A stretch of DNA of 64,000 nucleotides from NCBI GenBank assembly GCA_026707945.1, contig JAPOVV010000103.1, forward strand, positions 1 through 64,000, given 5' to 3'. This stretch comes from Gammaproteobacteria bacterium. Its GTDB lineage: Bacteria > Pseudomonadota > Gammaproteobacteria > Pseudomonadales > Azotimanducaceae. The notes beneath the pieces are model-generated. The model was not told where the DNA came from. It saw nothing but the letters and a program-made list of their open reading frames with translations, and searched no databases. Shown piece after piece: positions 52,701 through 61,799 of this stretch. The number at the start of each line of letters is the position of its first letter. Position 1 is the first letter of the stretch. A program made the position numbers and the translations under genes.

Positions 52701-53025
52701 GCTCAACGTTTATCGACCCACGACCTTCTGAGGCGACTGACTGTACTCGATAGACACCTTGGATGCCAGCAACGGCCTCTTCAACACGACGTGTAATGCC
52801 TTCTTCCACTTCCGATGGCGTTGCGCCGGGATATGGCACGTTAACTGCCACGATACCTGGTTTGATTGTCGGGAAGACGGCTGAATTGAGATTTGTTGCC
52901 ATCCATAAGCCGCCGACCAGAAAAACGGACATGAGCAGGTTTGCCGCGACGGCGTTGCGCGCGAAAAAGCCCATTGGTCCATGGTCAATGGATTGCTCTC
53001 TGATCTGGTTGGCAAGCGGTGTCAT
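49729..53025 (-). CDS. RND-family inner-membrane efflux transporter
   Basis: A 1098-residue AcrB/MexB/HAE1-type RND pump. Near residue 20-40 is the first membrane span (LLMSVFLVGGLWMATN), followed by a periplasmic porter domain with GATPSEVEEGITRRVEEAV, then six spans; the proton-relay aspartates are in GVVVDDAIVVGENI (about 405-418). A second periplasmic half (about 560-870) and six more spans follow. The C-terminal ~90 residues after the last span are cytoplasmic and charged. The adaptor gene overlaps its start by 4 bases. No TolC gene in the window; drug or waste substrate unknown. Confidence 0.94.
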   Translation of the reverse strand: MTPLANQIREQSIDHGPMGFFARNAVAANLLMSVFLVGGLWMATNLNSAVFPTIKPGIVAVNVPYPGATPSEVEEGITRRVEEAVAGIQGVYRVQSVASEGRGSINVELTDFADEDEVYEDVKSAVDRLVDFPPQRAEEAEVTIAEAVSSVMQLVVSGPVPETELRSAAEFLQDALLDLDGVSLVTLDGARAYEISIEISERTLRQYGLTLEQVANRIRQYSVNLSAGEIKSNAGDLLIRTNKKLMTGAEFESIPIQSLPNGTTLLLRDIAIVRDAFVDDQLRNEFNGKPAIFVQVSRSDSEDVLEIAEIVKSNLDGISIPYDVDIEIFQDQAVVLEQRIDLLVRNGILGFTLVVTFLVLMLDLKLAVWVAMGVPISFLGAMIFFAPLGVEITMVSLFGLIMVLGVVVDDAIVVGENIGAVHETGLRGVGASIAGAKGVFSPVSIGVLTSMAAFAPLLFATGTFGQILGAVPLVVITVLVISMIEVFLILPAHLSHEGYWSRWPLSSVQSLIASGVAGFRDRVLVPAAAWAVKRRYLTLVLAIVFLVFCGSLLGTNSVRFLFFPAIESDTVSASLTYPVGTPYNATEAGAEQLRNAVLRVNEAAGNTEIRSLSMVVGGGLQLAGGPGGPGGVSASSNRAQVILELADESIRQNSSAEIERLWRSEVGTIPGVDSLQFTSSFIGGSTMAYQLSHRDSNVLLRAVDALKARLADVEALVQITDDFDLGKRQFDIELTPAGEAAGLTNLDISRQLRQSYFGEEIQRIQRNRNEVKVMVRFPTDERSSTRDFANSRIRLNDGTEVPLFTVASIEENRSYSSITRIDGRRVVEVSARIDSTLRTPNQVIAEVNESVLPALRTEFPRLLIREAGFAQEQAEDFTQLGLLAASSILLMYILLASQLRNYSMPFTVLSAIPFGAGGAIVGHWFLGFDLSFVSIFGIIALSGIVVNNSLVLTDLFLRLRAAGIEFEEAIVEAVRGRFRAVFLTTATTALGLMPMLFETSMQAQFLIPMAVSLATGTVFAAVTTLFIVPSLIQIRKDVKSLFRMHEDTADLKKAFKPAEEREIAFGVASGDESTGSSVAGALPNELSTGPVTEDRLRT

Positions 53026-54152
53026 ATCTGTGGCATGCGTGCGATCCTAACCGGATCGCCTTCTTCAACGTTTGGCATGGAACCCGTCACAATGCCTTCG
53101 TAGTAAGGGAAGGTGCTGACGAGCAAACCGTCTTCGCGACGATCGTGAATTTGTATTTCCTGCCGAATGAGTAGACCATCCCGCACTACCCATACCGTAC
53201 TTTTTGCTTGTTCCGTTTCCTCAGGTAATACATACGCTTGGTCGATTTGGCGCCCAAAGATCTTAGCCCTGATGAAACTTCCGGGCGCAAGATCATGGTC
53301 TGTTGTATGAACCTTCGCATATAGGGCTGACGCGCGTGTTCGTTCATCTAACGCCGCGCTCTGACGCTCGACGATGGCTTCGACATAACCATGGTCAGTT
53401 TCCAAAAGCGCTCGGCGTCCCTTTATTGGTTCCAGTGCATCAAGGTCCATCGTCGAGACGGGAATCACCGCTTCGAGTTCGTTGATGTCGTAAACCTGAC
53501 CGACTGGTTGATTCATCGCGAGTAGTTGCCCAACGCCAACATTGGAAGTCAATACTCGACCTGAGAAGGGAAAACTGAATTCCGTACGACTAAGTGCTAA
53601 CTCTGCCGCTAAGAGTCGAGCCTTGGCACGATCGATTGCTGCCTGGCTTCTATCTATCTGGGGTTCTTGAGCGACTAGTGGCGGAACCTCGGCACCGGGA
53701 TTTAGGAGCTGGTAGTTTTCTGTTGCAGCATCCCGTTGCGCGTTCGCAAGGTGCATTTCAGCCAATGCAACAGCAAGATCGGCTTTCGCTTGGCGAACGC
53801 TCAGTTCGGCGTCGATCGGATCCAATTTAAATACCGTCTCCCCAGCTTCGAATTCGCCGCCGTTCCGTAACGCCGGTGAAACCCATGTAACGCGCCCACC
53901 TACTTGTGGGACGATGGAAACTGCTGTTCGATAAGCGATAGAACCTGTTGCATCTACTTCCACGGTCGCGCTGATAATGTCAGGTCGAACGATCGCAACG
54001 GTTATTTGCGGCGCTTGCGTTCCAACTGGTGGACCCATTGCAAAGGAAGGTGTGGAGTCCGAGGATGTGGTTGCACGGCATGCGATAAGCGAAGCTATCG
54101 TGACGAGACCGAGAACGATTAGTATCTGAGCGACGCCAATGACGCGTTTCAT
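53022..54152 (-). CDS. RND efflux periplasmic adaptor (MFP)
   Basis: A 376-residue membrane fusion protein linking an RND pump to an outer-membrane channel. Residues 1-25 are a signal sequence with a lipobox-like IASLIAC (cysteine about 25). The barrel-sandwich part (about 60-110) has GRVTWVSPALRNGGEFEAGETVFKLDP, a coiled-coil hairpin follows (about 115-190; RQAKADLAVALAEM), then FSGRVLTSNVGVGQLLAMNQPV and a beta-barrel domain. It shares ATGA with the pump gene. The SMP-30 gene starts divergently 130 bases away. Confidence 0.92.
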   Translation of the reverse strand: MKRVIGVAQILIVLGLVTIASLIACRATTSSDSTPSFAMGPPVGTQAPQITVAIVRPDIISATVEVDATGSIAYRTAVSIVPQVGGRVTWVSPALRNGGEFEAGETVFKLDPIDAELSVRQAKADLAVALAEMHLANAQRDAATENYQLLNPGAEVPPLVAQEPQIDRSQAAIDRAKARLLAAELALSRTEFSFPFSGRVLTSNVGVGQLLAMNQPVGQVYDINELEAVIPVSTMDLDALEPIKGRRALLETDHGYVEAIVERQSAALDERTRASALYAKVHTTDHDLAPGSFIRAKIFGRQIDQAYVLPEETEQAKSTVWVVRDGLLIRQEIQIHDRREDGLLVSTFPYYEGIVTGSMPNVEEGDPVRIARMPQI

Positions 54153-54282
54153 TCGAGCGAGGAATCTCTACGTTAAGTTAAGAAGACGAGTGATTCGGAC
54201 GAGCCCTACCGCGAGGTGCCATACTAGGATAGACTCTACACGAATCGGTAGCATTTATACGAATTCCAAGGATAAATCCGTC

Positions 54283-55200
54283 ATGCGCATCGTCACTGAT
54301 AAACTACAGTTTCCGGAAGGTCCTATCGCAATGCCAGATGGCTCGGTACTTGTGGTTGAAATCGCAAGAGGCACGCTTTCGCGGGTCGAGCAAGATGGTT
54401 CGATTGAGGTCGTGTCCGACGTAGGCGGTGGACCGAACGGCGCCGCAATCGGTCCTGACGGTTACTGTTTCATCTGTAATAACGGCGGTTTCAATTGGAT
54501 CCATCGACCCGGACGAACGTATCCTGGGGATCAAGCAGATGACTACTCAGGCGGTCGAATCGAACGCGTAGACCTTGCGACCGGTAGCCGTGAGATCATT
54601 TACGAAGCAGTCGATGGCGTTCGCCTTTGCGGACCGAACGATCTTGTGTTCGACGATACAGGGGGTTTCTGGTTTACAGATCACGGTAAAAACCGACCTC
54701 GTGACCGCGACCGGACAGGTGTCTTCTACGCGAAGGCAGACGGTTCATATATCGAAGAGGTGATATTTCCGCTGGAAGCGCCGAATGGTATTGGGCTTTC
54801 CGCCAACAACGATGAACTCTATATCGCAGAGACGCCGACAGGACGATTGTGGGCGTATCCACTCAAAGGACCCGGTGAATTGACAGGCGAACGACTTGAT
54901 CGACCGGATGGTGGTCGGGTCGTAAAAGGACGGAATGACTATTTCATGTTCGATTCGTTAGCCTTGGACGACGATGGCGGTGTATGTGTCGCAACGCTTA
55001 TCGATGGTGGGATCACAACGCTTTACCCAGATAGTCGAGATCCGAAGTTTGTAGCGATGCCTGATCGCTTGACGACGAATATTTGTTTCGGAGGCGAGGA
55101 TTTGAAGACGGCGTACATTACGCTCTCGTCCACCGGGCAACTCGTAGCAATGGAGTGGGACGTTCCAGGACTCCCTCTTAACTACTTGAATCTAAACTAG
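54283..55200 (+). CDS. SMP-30/gluconolactonase-like lactonase
   Basis: A 305-residue six-bladed beta-propeller lactonase. ATG at 54283 (MRIVTDKLQFPEGP) is chosen because the family motif FPEGP follows directly and AAGGA lies about 10 bases upstream; the frame is open for 48 codons further upstream. The metal-binding signature LCGPNDLVFD and HGKN lie near 110-130, PNGIGLSANNDELYIAET near 165-182 and FDSLALDDDGGVC near 225-237. Such enzymes open sugar or other lactones. It diverges from the RND adaptor. Cytoplasmic or periplasmic use is not evident. Confidence 0.88.
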   Translation: MRIVTDKLQFPEGPIAMPDGSVLVVEIARGTLSRVEQDGSIEVVSDVGGGPNGAAIGPDGYCFICNNGGFNWIHRPGRTYPGDQADDYSGGRIERVDLATGSREIIYEAVDGVRLCGPNDLVFDDTGGFWFTDHGKNRPRDRDRTGVFYAKADGSYIEEVIFPLEAPNGIGLSANNDELYIAETPTGRLWAYPLKGPGELTGERLDRPDGGRVVKGRNDYFMFDSLALDDDGGVCVATLIDGGITTLYPDSRDPKFVAMPDRLTTNICFGGEDLKTAYITLSSTGQLVAMEWDVPGLPLNYLNLN

Positions 55201-55249
55201 ATTTTTACACTGATAGCTGCGAGTGAGGATTTCTTCAATTGATCTTAAC

Positions 55250-56314
55250 TCAATAAGCGCGAGGTTCGATTGACATAAGAGCTTCGATCTCTTTGATATA
55301 GAAATCTCGCGACTTTGTTGGTCGTGCGTACGCACGGTGTTTTCCATCGAACTGCCACGTAAACCCGTTTTGAAGTCGTCCCGTCAAGTCGCCTACGAAA
55401 TCAAAATCGCCAGCTTCACCTCTAACGCCGACCAATACGGCTATCTGGTCCCAGCTCGACCGCCCCTTGATCGAACCATCGAACCACCTGAAATACGCTT
55501 CCCGTACAGGATTGTTCGTTGACGTAGACGACAGGGACACACCCGTATACAGATCGCCTCCGAAGTCTGTTACTACGAGCTGCGTTGGCCAACGTGCGAT
55601 GACGAACTGTGATTCATCGACAAGCCCGTGTCTTACAAAGTTAAAGTTGTCGTTTACCTTTCCTCCCATCGCGATGAGTCGTCTCACTTTCTGCTTGACG
55701 AGAGAAGGGTGCTTTCGAAGTAGATCAGCGAGATTATTTAAAAAGCCTAAGGAAACGATGGTGACGCTTTGATCTTGCTGCGAACTAAGGGTTTCTTCGT
55801 AGAAGTCCATCGCATCGAGCGCTTCTACGTGTATGGATTCGTCGAGCATCTTCGCTAGATAGCTTAAGTAGCGAGATTCATCGGGATTCTGAAGCGTACC
55901 GGTGAACTGAGCAATTGGCGTCTCGATTCGGTCATACCACGCATTGATGGCAGTGATAGCTCTAACACCGTCTGGATGTATTTCATTAAAGCTGACACCA
56001 AGTAATCGAGCCTCGTTACGATCCGCAAGCGCATGAACCACAGCAAGAGCGCCGACGTCATCGACGTCGAGTGTCATATCTGTTTCCAAGATTACATTGA
56101 CTATATGGGCGCTAGAGATACGAATAGTGAACACCAATAGAAACGCAATTGTCAAACCATAAGCTATTGAAATGCTTCGCGCATCGTGTCTAACGAAGTA
56201 ATTGAGAGAGCGTGCGGTGGACCGTAGGTGTATCAAAGCGGCGTCGAGGGAAGAATTGGAGCACCCATCATAGAGTCCGACTATTGCTACGGTAAGGAGA
56301 AGTTCTGCAAACAC
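55250..56314 (-). CDS. Inosine-uridine nucleoside hydrolase-like protein with N-terminal hydrophobic segment
   Basis: A 354-residue protein with the nucleoside N-ribohydrolase fold. The calcium-binding aspartates appear as ETDMTLDVDDVGALAVV (about 76-92), a variant of the usual DTDxGxDDA. VTDFGGDL (about 246-253) and SSWDQIAVLVGVRG (about 288-301) match later family motifs. Residues about 50-70 are hydrophobic and may be a membrane anchor or signal. GTG at 56312-56314 is uncertain: no ribosome site is evident and several Asn/Ser-rich residues precede the anchor. Substrate may be a nucleoside or a related N-glycoside, as in ADP-ribose-type hydrolases. Confidence 0.72.
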   Translation of the reverse strand: MFAELLLTVAIVGLYDGCSNSSLDAALIHLRSTARSLNYFVRHDARSISIAYGLTIAFLLVFTIRISSAHIVNVILETDMTLDVDDVGALAVVHALADRNEARLLGVSFNEIHPDGVRAITAINAWYDRIETPIAQFTGTLQNPDESRYLSYLAKMLDESIHVEALDAMDFYEETLSSQQDQSVTIVSLGFLNNLADLLRKHPSLVKQKVRRLIAMGGKVNDNFNFVRHGLVDESQFVIARWPTQLVVTDFGGDLYTGVSLSSTSTNNPVREAYFRWFDGSIKGRSSWDQIAVLVGVRGEAGDFDFVGDLTGRLQNGFTWQFDGKHRAYARPTKSRDFYIKEIEALMSIEPRAY

Positions 56315-56431
56315 TCATTTCGGAGGCACGCGCGATTTGCTTTCCAGCGTGATGGTACGCTTATACGGCATTTGCGACTCTGCGATATCAGGCAGAGATA
56401 ACGGAGTTCTCTTAAGCAAGAGGTATTAGAT

Positions 56432-57844
56432 TTGGTTTTGTACGATTTCAGGAGTATTACAGCTTCGGTCTTTATTTGCGTCGGATTTCTTAGTAGTGCG
56501 AGCGAAGTCAACGTCTCTTCCGGCGACGCACGATTTACGTCTAAGCAACTAGCAAACGGTCTGCTAGTTTCAGTATACGAAGATCGGCGGATGCCGATCG
56601 TTACAGTGCAACTGGTCTACTACGTAGGAAGTTCTCACGAAGATAAAAATTCCCGAGGACTAGCTCATCTGTTTGAGCACTTGATGTTTAGTGCTTCTAA
56701 GAACTTCCCCGAGAGAGCGGTGTTCGAGCTAGTCGAACGATACGGTGGATCGACCAACGCGACGACCAGTTTTGATGAAACGAGATATTTTGCGTTAACG
56801 CCGCCTGGTCCGCATGTAGAGGTGCTTGAGATATACGCAGATCGAATGGTGAACCTTCTCGTTACTGAAGAAGCTCTCGCGCGAGACAAGAAGATCGTCT
56901 TAGAAGAACTTCGCGTTAACGCACAAAACGATCCAATAAATCGATTGGGTTTTGAAGCACTTCGGCAAGGATTCGGTGAACACCCGTATGCCATATCGCC
57001 GTTGGGGACGGAGGAGGATGTCAATGGCGCGACCGTCGAAGGATGCCTAGATTTCTATCGACGATATTACGGTCCTCGCAACGCACATTTGTCAATCGCT
57101 GGACCCGTCGGAACGAAAAATACGTTTCGACTTGTCGATCAATTGTTTGGCGCTATCGATAAGGTGGTGGAGACCCCAAGATCGGTTCCGTTGCTCTCGG
57201 ACTGGGAGTTTCCCGGAGAGCTAAGCTTGAGCGAGGATATTCCGCCTGTTGAAGCAAGTGCTCTTTTGTTCGAGTTACCGCCGGTATCTTCAAACGACTA
57301 CGAAGCAATCAATCTCATGATTTCACTTGTCTCAGGATTGGAAGGATTTGAAGATGTGTTGGTACGTAAACGACGACGAGCCTTGTACGCACAAATGTTC
57401 GATTTGCCAACAAAAGCTGGGCGTATCTTGGCGTTCGGATCGATCTCCTTACCGTATCGTCGAAAGGAAACCGCTTTCTCACATCTAGATCAGACGATTG
57501 ACACGCTTGCTCAATTTGATTGGTTAAACGAGCAAACGCTCCATGCCACGAAACAACGTTATCTTCAATCTGAATTTCAAGGAAGATATCGGTCATCGTC
57601 GATGGCTAATCGAATTGAATACGCTCATGGTTGGCAGAACGATATTCGGAAAGCGTTCGATAGAGAGGATCGTATTGAAGCTGTGACTCTGGAGGATATC
57701 AAAAGCGTTTATTTACGTTACATAGCGAATGCTGAACCGACAAGGATTTACGTTGAACCTACTCGTGTGCCTTGGTATGTATCCACTTTTGGTTGGTTGT
57801 ATCCGCTTGCAGATAGGCTGGGGCTGACGAGGTTCGTGTTATGA
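56432..57844 (+). CDS. M16-family zinc metallopeptidase, active subunit
   Basis: A 470-residue pitrilysin-type (M16) peptidase. The inverted zinc motif is present: H79, E82 and H83 in GLAHLFEHLMF, with the downstream glutamate near 158-159 in VLEELRVNA. A signal peptide (about 1-24, VFICVGFLSSAS) suggests export to the periplasm. The start is TTG; no ATG precedes the signal. The next gene is another M16 subunit overlapping by 4 bases (ATGA). Such pairs form a heterodimer in which one member holds zinc and the other helps bind substrate. Confidence 0.92.
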   Translation: MVLYDFRSITASVFICVGFLSSASEVNVSSGDARFTSKQLANGLLVSVYEDRRMPIVTVQLVYYVGSSHEDKNSRGLAHLFEHLMFSASKNFPERAVFELVERYGGSTNATTSFDETRYFALTPPGPHVEVLEIYADRMVNLLVTEEALARDKKIVLEELRVNAQNDPINRLGFEALRQGFGEHPYAISPLGTEEDVNGATVEGCLDFYRRYYGPRNAHLSIAGPVGTKNTFRLVDQLFGAIDKVVETPRSVPLLSDWEFPGELSLSEDIPPVEASALLFELPPVSSNDYEAINLMISLVSGLEGFEDVLVRKRRRALYAQMFDLPTKAGRILAFGSISLPYRRKETAFSHLDQTIDTLAQFDWLNEQTLHATKQRYLQSEFQGRYRSSSMANRIEYAHGWQNDIRKAFDREDRIEAVTLEDIKSVYLRYIANAEPTRIYVEPTRVPWYVSTFGWLYPLADRLGLTRFVL

Positions 57845-59160
57845 GCTATGTAGGTAAGTCTGTTAAGAAATGGGTAACGTTGCATGGTCTGCTACTTGGG
57901 TCTCTTACTGTCTCAATATACGGCTCAGATGACATTCAGACTTGGTTTCTGGATGACGGTACAGAGGTCCTACTTTTAGAAGACTATCGAGCGCCACTGG
58001 TCAGCATTGAAATCAATTTCAACGTCAATCGATTGATGCCTTGGAGTGTCGACAATAGCGCGCACGCGGCGTTTGCCTGCCAAATGTTCGATTCGGATCG
58101 TCGAATTCAGCGGGAAATCGAGAACTCGGGCGTATTCATTTCTGCGTCGATGGGATGGGGAAGAGCTCGTATTGGTGGATCGAGTTTGGCAGTCGAGTTT
58201 CCAAAGCTAGTTGGACTGATTCGAGAAGTACTTGAGAACCGGGACTACAGTCGAAAAGAAATGCAAAAATGGCAACGGGATCGAATCATCAGCTGGCGTT
58301 CTAGTACGACAAATCCACGAACAATATTGAATCAAGCGGCAATCAAACTTCTGTACCCGAACGAACAAGATCCACGAAACGCGCTGTACGATCAACCGCT
58401 TTCGTTCACCAGATCCGCCGAGAAACTTGCTCGGGTACGCGATACAGTTCTTTCGACACCTATTCGCAACATTGCAGTATCTGGATCGATAGACAAAGAA
58501 GGTTTACAGAAACTGATTAAGAATCTGCTGCCTAAAACCAGGGTATCGAGTGAGTTTAGCGATTCTAACGATCGACCGGTAGAGTTCATCAATGCTGAAC
58601 CTAAGACCATCGAACTTAAGAACCTGACACAGGTTTATATGGCGTTAATTAGAGATAGTCTTCCGTTCAATCATGAAGACTATCCCGCATATTTAGTGGT
58701 GAATCAGATACTCGGAGGTACATTTAACTCTCGGCTGTACCAGACTCTTCGACACGAGACTGGTGATACATATAGCGCGACGCTCAGTTCGTCGTTCACC
58801 ACCGCGACTCGTCCTGGCATGCTCAGATTACAGACCTATACGCGCGTTGATAACGCGACGGAAACGGAACGACGACTACGATCGGTACTCGCGGCAGTTC
58901 ATGTGGACGGAGTCTCGAAGGAAGAAGTTGAAACTGCGTTGGCGTATCTCAATGGACGATTGGTTTTTTCAAAAGAAACACCAGATCAAATCGTGAATCG
59001 AGCCGCAATTAATAAGGTCGCGAATCTACCGTCAAACCATCGGGAATTAACGTTGGCTCGAGCTGCAGAGATGTCGCTAGTAGAAATTAACACGTTTATA
59101 CGGCGCTACTACGATCCAACTAAATTTGCGTTAGTCAAGGTTGTTCCGGAATCGAGTTAA
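57841..59160 (+). CDS. M16-family peptidase partner subunit lacking the zinc motif
   Basis: A 439-residue M16-fold protein. A hydrophobic segment (about 12-24) at the N-terminus serves as signal peptide. Where the active subunit has HxxEH this protein has NSAHAAFACQMFD, so it lacks zinc. It keeps the substrate-binding R/Y pair in the C-terminal part (FNSRLYQTLRHETGDTYS, about 298-316). This is the usual arrangement of the inactive beta subunit in bacterial M16 pairs. Overlaps the upstream peptidase by 4 bases and is convergent with the MFS gene, 207 bases downstream. Confidence 0.9.
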   Translation: MSYVGKSVKKWVTLHGLLLGSLTVSIYGSDDIQTWFLDDGTEVLLLEDYRAPLVSIEINFNVNRLMPWSVDNSAHAAFACQMFDSDRRIQREIENSGVFISASMGWGRARIGGSSLAVEFPKLVGLIREVLENRDYSRKEMQKWQRDRIISWRSSTTNPRTILNQAAIKLLYPNEQDPRNALYDQPLSFTRSAEKLARVRDTVLSTPIRNIAVSGSIDKEGLQKLIKNLLPKTRVSSEFSDSNDRPVEFINAEPKTIELKNLTQVYMALIRDSLPFNHEDYPAYLVVNQILGGTFNSRLYQTLRHETGDTYSATLSSSFTTATRPGMLRLQTYTRVDNATETERRLRSVLAAVHVDGVSKEEVETALAYLNGRLVFSKETPDQIVNRAAINKVANLPSNHRELTLARAAEMSLVEINTFIRRYYDPTKFALVKVVPESS

Positions 59161-59295
59161 TCTCGTGGTCGCTCAGGTAGGGTGATCAATCGACGATTTG
59201 AGATTGTTCTCGGTTCGGCATCCGTCTGAGTATTTCGAAACTCTTGAGAAAGAGACATCGAATTGCCCAGATAAATGGAAATAATATAAATTTAA

Positions 59296-59311
59296 CATAA
59301 TATACATTATG
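59296..59311. repeat. AT-rich inverted repeat in convergent spacer
   Basis: CATAAT and ATTATG surround ATAC, in an AT-rich 207-base spacer between convergent genes (59161-59367). A 6-base-pair AT stem is weak for termination. I see no ORF or RNA gene in the spacer. Confidence 0.3.
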
Positions 59312-59367
59312 CGAATATAAATCTAGATCGGAAAGGTGTGAAGATAACTGATTGATTTAATTCGATA

Positions 59368-60609
59368 TTAATTGAACTTGATCCCGCGACGTTTCGCGTA
59401 CGTCGTGATACACAAGACGATCGCAAACATTAGTGTGCATGCGACAAATAATGCAATCTGAGGACCAATGTACTCTGCTATGAATCCCCATAACAGTGCA
59501 CCGATGGGTCCCGCGCCCATAAACGAGAATGAAAAGAACGACATTACGCTACCGCGCTGGTCGTTAGGTGCTTCTTCCTGCATGATCGTACGCGACATAC
59601 TCATGGCAACACCACCGCATGCACCCCAACAGAACATGAGTGTGAGAAAATAAGGGAAATCGAATCCCAACGACGCCAGAGATAGTATGAGCGTGCCAAT
59701 TCCATGCGCGAGCAAAAGCGCATTGCCTTTGTGTCGGATTTCTCGGAGAATCAGTTGTGCGAGAATCGTCACAACCAATCCGGTGGAATTCACTAGATTA
59801 ACGAACGCTAGATCGTCGGAAGATCCGTCGTAGCGTTCGCGAATCAACAATGGGATCGTCACGACGTACGAACCCATGAAACATATACCCATTGCGACGT
59901 TTTGCACAACGACCATGCGCATCGACGGGTTGGACCATACGGTATTGAACCCGTTCTTGATGGATCTAGTAAGCGCAGGAAACCACGGTTCCGTGGCCAA
60001 GCGAATATCCGAATCACGCTGCTTAGGTAGTTGACCGAGTGCTATCGCACCTCCCGCAACGATCGTGGTCTGAGTAGCGATGATTAGAAATCCGCCAATC
60101 GCATCCGCTGTTCCTGCGAGCGTAAATCCGCCCATTTGAACTAGAAATTGAATTAACGTGACTTTTACGACAGTGCGTTGGATGTTGCCCTGAGCTACGG
60201 AATTCAGTAATCCATCGCGCGCCGGTGTGACAAAAGCCTGAAGGCTACCAATCGCGATCGCATATGCGATCATGACGCCAAAACTCAGTTGATCAAACAA
60301 CAGGAAGATCGCGAGCGTGCCGAGTGGGAATATCGCAAGACTCTGCGAAACGACGGCGACCCGTTTACCGCCTAATCGATCTGCAAGGCTGCCGCCGATC
60401 AGCATCAGTAACGTCGCGGGGAAAAGTAGCGCGAGTTGCGCAACCCCAACCATCACCGGCGATTCGTTAAGCACGATGGTGACGAGCCACGCGAACATGA
60501 CATTTTGAATGCCATGCGATGCGAACCAGGAACCCGTTCCGATGAGATACCAGGTTAACGGCTTAAGACGAGACGACTCTCCTCTACTTTCGTCTTCGAA
60601 TATCGCCAA
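59368..60609 (-). CDS. MFS transporter
   Basis: A 413-residue protein with 12 predicted membrane spans of the major facilitator superfamily. The loop 2-3 motif is visible as GGSLADRLGGKRVAVVSQS (about 72-90), and PARDGLLNSVAQ near 128-139 matches the MFS_3 (enterobactin exporter-like) group. The frame starts TTG at 60607-60609; no ATG is nearby upstream of the first conserved segment. The mandelate racemase-like gene ends 3 bases upstream, so they are probably co-transcribed, and the transporter may take up the sugar acid used by it. Confidence 0.9.
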   Translation of the reverse strand: MAIFEDESRGESSRLKPLTWYLIGTGSWFASHGIQNVMFAWLVTIVLNESPVMVGVAQLALLFPATLLMLIGGSLADRLGGKRVAVVSQSLAIFPLGTLAIFLLFDQLSFGVMIAYAIAIGSLQAFVTPARDGLLNSVAQGNIQRTVVKVTLIQFLVQMGGFTLAGTADAIGGFLIIATQTTIVAGGAIALGQLPKQRDSDIRLATEPWFPALTRSIKNGFNTVWSNPSMRMVVVQNVAMGICFMGSYVVTIPLLIRERYDGSSDDLAFVNLVNSTGLVVTILAQLILREIRHKGNALLLAHGIGTLILSLASLGFDFPYFLTLMFCWGACGGVAMSMSRTIMQEEAPNDQRGSVMSFFSFSFMGAGPIGALLWGFIAEYIGPQIALFVACTLMFAIVLCITTYAKRRGIKFN

Positions 60610-60612
60610 TAG

Positions 60613-61725
60613 CTAACTTAATAAAGCGAGTTTATTTCTATCGATTAGATCAAAATCTATTTGAGCTCCAAGGCCAGGTTCGTTAAACGCGTGTACGAGT
60701 CCGTCGGAATCCACGTCGATATCTTCAACTAGACCGTGTTTTTGTGCGGCTGCGGGCAATAAGACTTCAAAATACTCACAGTTTCTGATAGCCATCAGTA
60801 GATGTAGATTGGCGACATTGTTCAACGAATTACCGCCATGATGAACCTCATAGTTCATGTGAAACGCTTCTGCGAGGTGGGCGGTCTTCAGACACGACGT
60901 TAATCCGCCCTTAATCGCTACGTCACCACGTAGATAGTCGGTCGCTTGTGCGACGATCCACGGTGCGTAGGACGTCGGACCGGCTTGCGGCATCTCGGTC
61001 GCCATGATCGGTATGCCCAGCTGGTTTCGAAGTTTGACGTAGTTGTAAATGTCGTCTTCAATTAGCGGGTCTTCGTACCAGTAGTAATTCATTTCTTGAA
61101 TTGCCTGACCGACACGAAGTGCTTGGGGATAGTCGTAGGACCAAGTCGAATCGAGCATGACGCGATGGTCATCGCCTACCGCTTTTCTGACGCCTTCACA
61201 GATCGCGATATCTTCTTCTGGAATGGCGGGTGGGTGAATCTTGTATGCGGTCCAGCCTTCCTCCTTTAACTTCACAGCTTCATCAGCATATTCCTCGATC
61301 GAACCATAGACGGCGGAGCTCGCATACGCAGGAATGCTGTTTCGATACGAACCCATAAGGCGGTGAACGGGAACTCCGGCAGCGCGTCCTGCGAGATCCC
61401 AAAGCGCGACGTCAACTGCGCCGATGATGCGCAATAGCGTACCGCGCGTGCGGCGCATCATAGTCTGCCATATTCGCTCTCTAGCCAGCGGGTCTTCACC
61501 AACCAGCATCGGTTTGATGCGTTTGACGAGCGTTTCGCTGTCGCCCGCTCCTGACCCAAGTGCAGAACCTAAGAACGCGTATCCGTCAGTTCCATCGTCT
61601 GCGACTATTCGAACCAATCCCATCTGAGTCGATAGACTCGAAGAGCTTGAAATCGTTTTCGTGTAACGAGTTGGCGGAATGTCTTTCCATTCCCACACCG
61701 TAACCGTTACATCTTTAATACGCAT
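60613..61725 (-). CDS. Mandelate racemase/muconate lactonizing-type enolase superfamily enzyme
   Basis: A 370-residue enolase-superfamily dehydratase or racemase. Metal ligands are D192 (MLDSTWSYD), E218 (WYEDPLIED) and E244 (MATEMPQ). A KxH motif at K162-I-H164 (TAYKIHPP) and H295/H296 (YEVHHGG) supply the acid/base residues. This resembles sugar-acid dehydratases. It lies 3 bases upstream of the MFS gene, and the ABC exporter ends upstream of it on the same strand (74 bases, including a hairpin). Substrate likely a hexonate or similar acid sugar. Confidence 0.9.
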   Translation of the reverse strand: MRIKDVTVTVWEWKDIPPTRYTKTISSSSSLSTQMGLVRIVADDGTDGYAFLGSALGSGAGDSETLVKRIKPMLVGEDPLARERIWQTMMRRTRGTLLRIIGAVDVALWDLAGRAAGVPVHRLMGSYRNSIPAYASSAVYGSIEEYADEAVKLKEEGWTAYKIHPPAIPEEDIAICEGVRKAVGDDHRVMLDSTWSYDYPQALRVGQAIQEMNYYWYEDPLIEDDIYNYVKLRNQLGIPIMATEMPQAGPTSYAPWIVAQATDYLRGDVAIKGGLTSCLKTAHLAEAFHMNYEVHHGGNSLNNVANLHLLMAIRNCEYFEVLLPAAAQKHGLVEDIDVDSDGLVHAFNEPGLGAQIDFDLIDRNKLALLS

Positions 61726-61763
61726 ACATTCTTACTCTAGTTCTTGTATACCAAGGCTACCTA

Positions 61764-61780
61764 GGTCGCTATTCGCGACC
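61764..61780. repeat. GC-rich hairpin between ABC exporter and enolase-superfamily gene
   Basis: GGTCGC and GCGACC flank a 5-base loop in the 74-base spacer downstream of the ABC exporter gene on the minus strand. It would give a stable RNA stem without a following U-run, so it may be a processing site or an imperfect terminator. Confidence 0.4.
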
Positions 61781-61799
61781 CGTCACTAGCGCGAGGAAA

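Noticed and set aside
54139-54282. 48-residue N-terminal extension of the SMP-30-like protein
   Set aside because: It is Arg-rich and not family-like; ATG at 54283 has a ribosome site and a canonical start.
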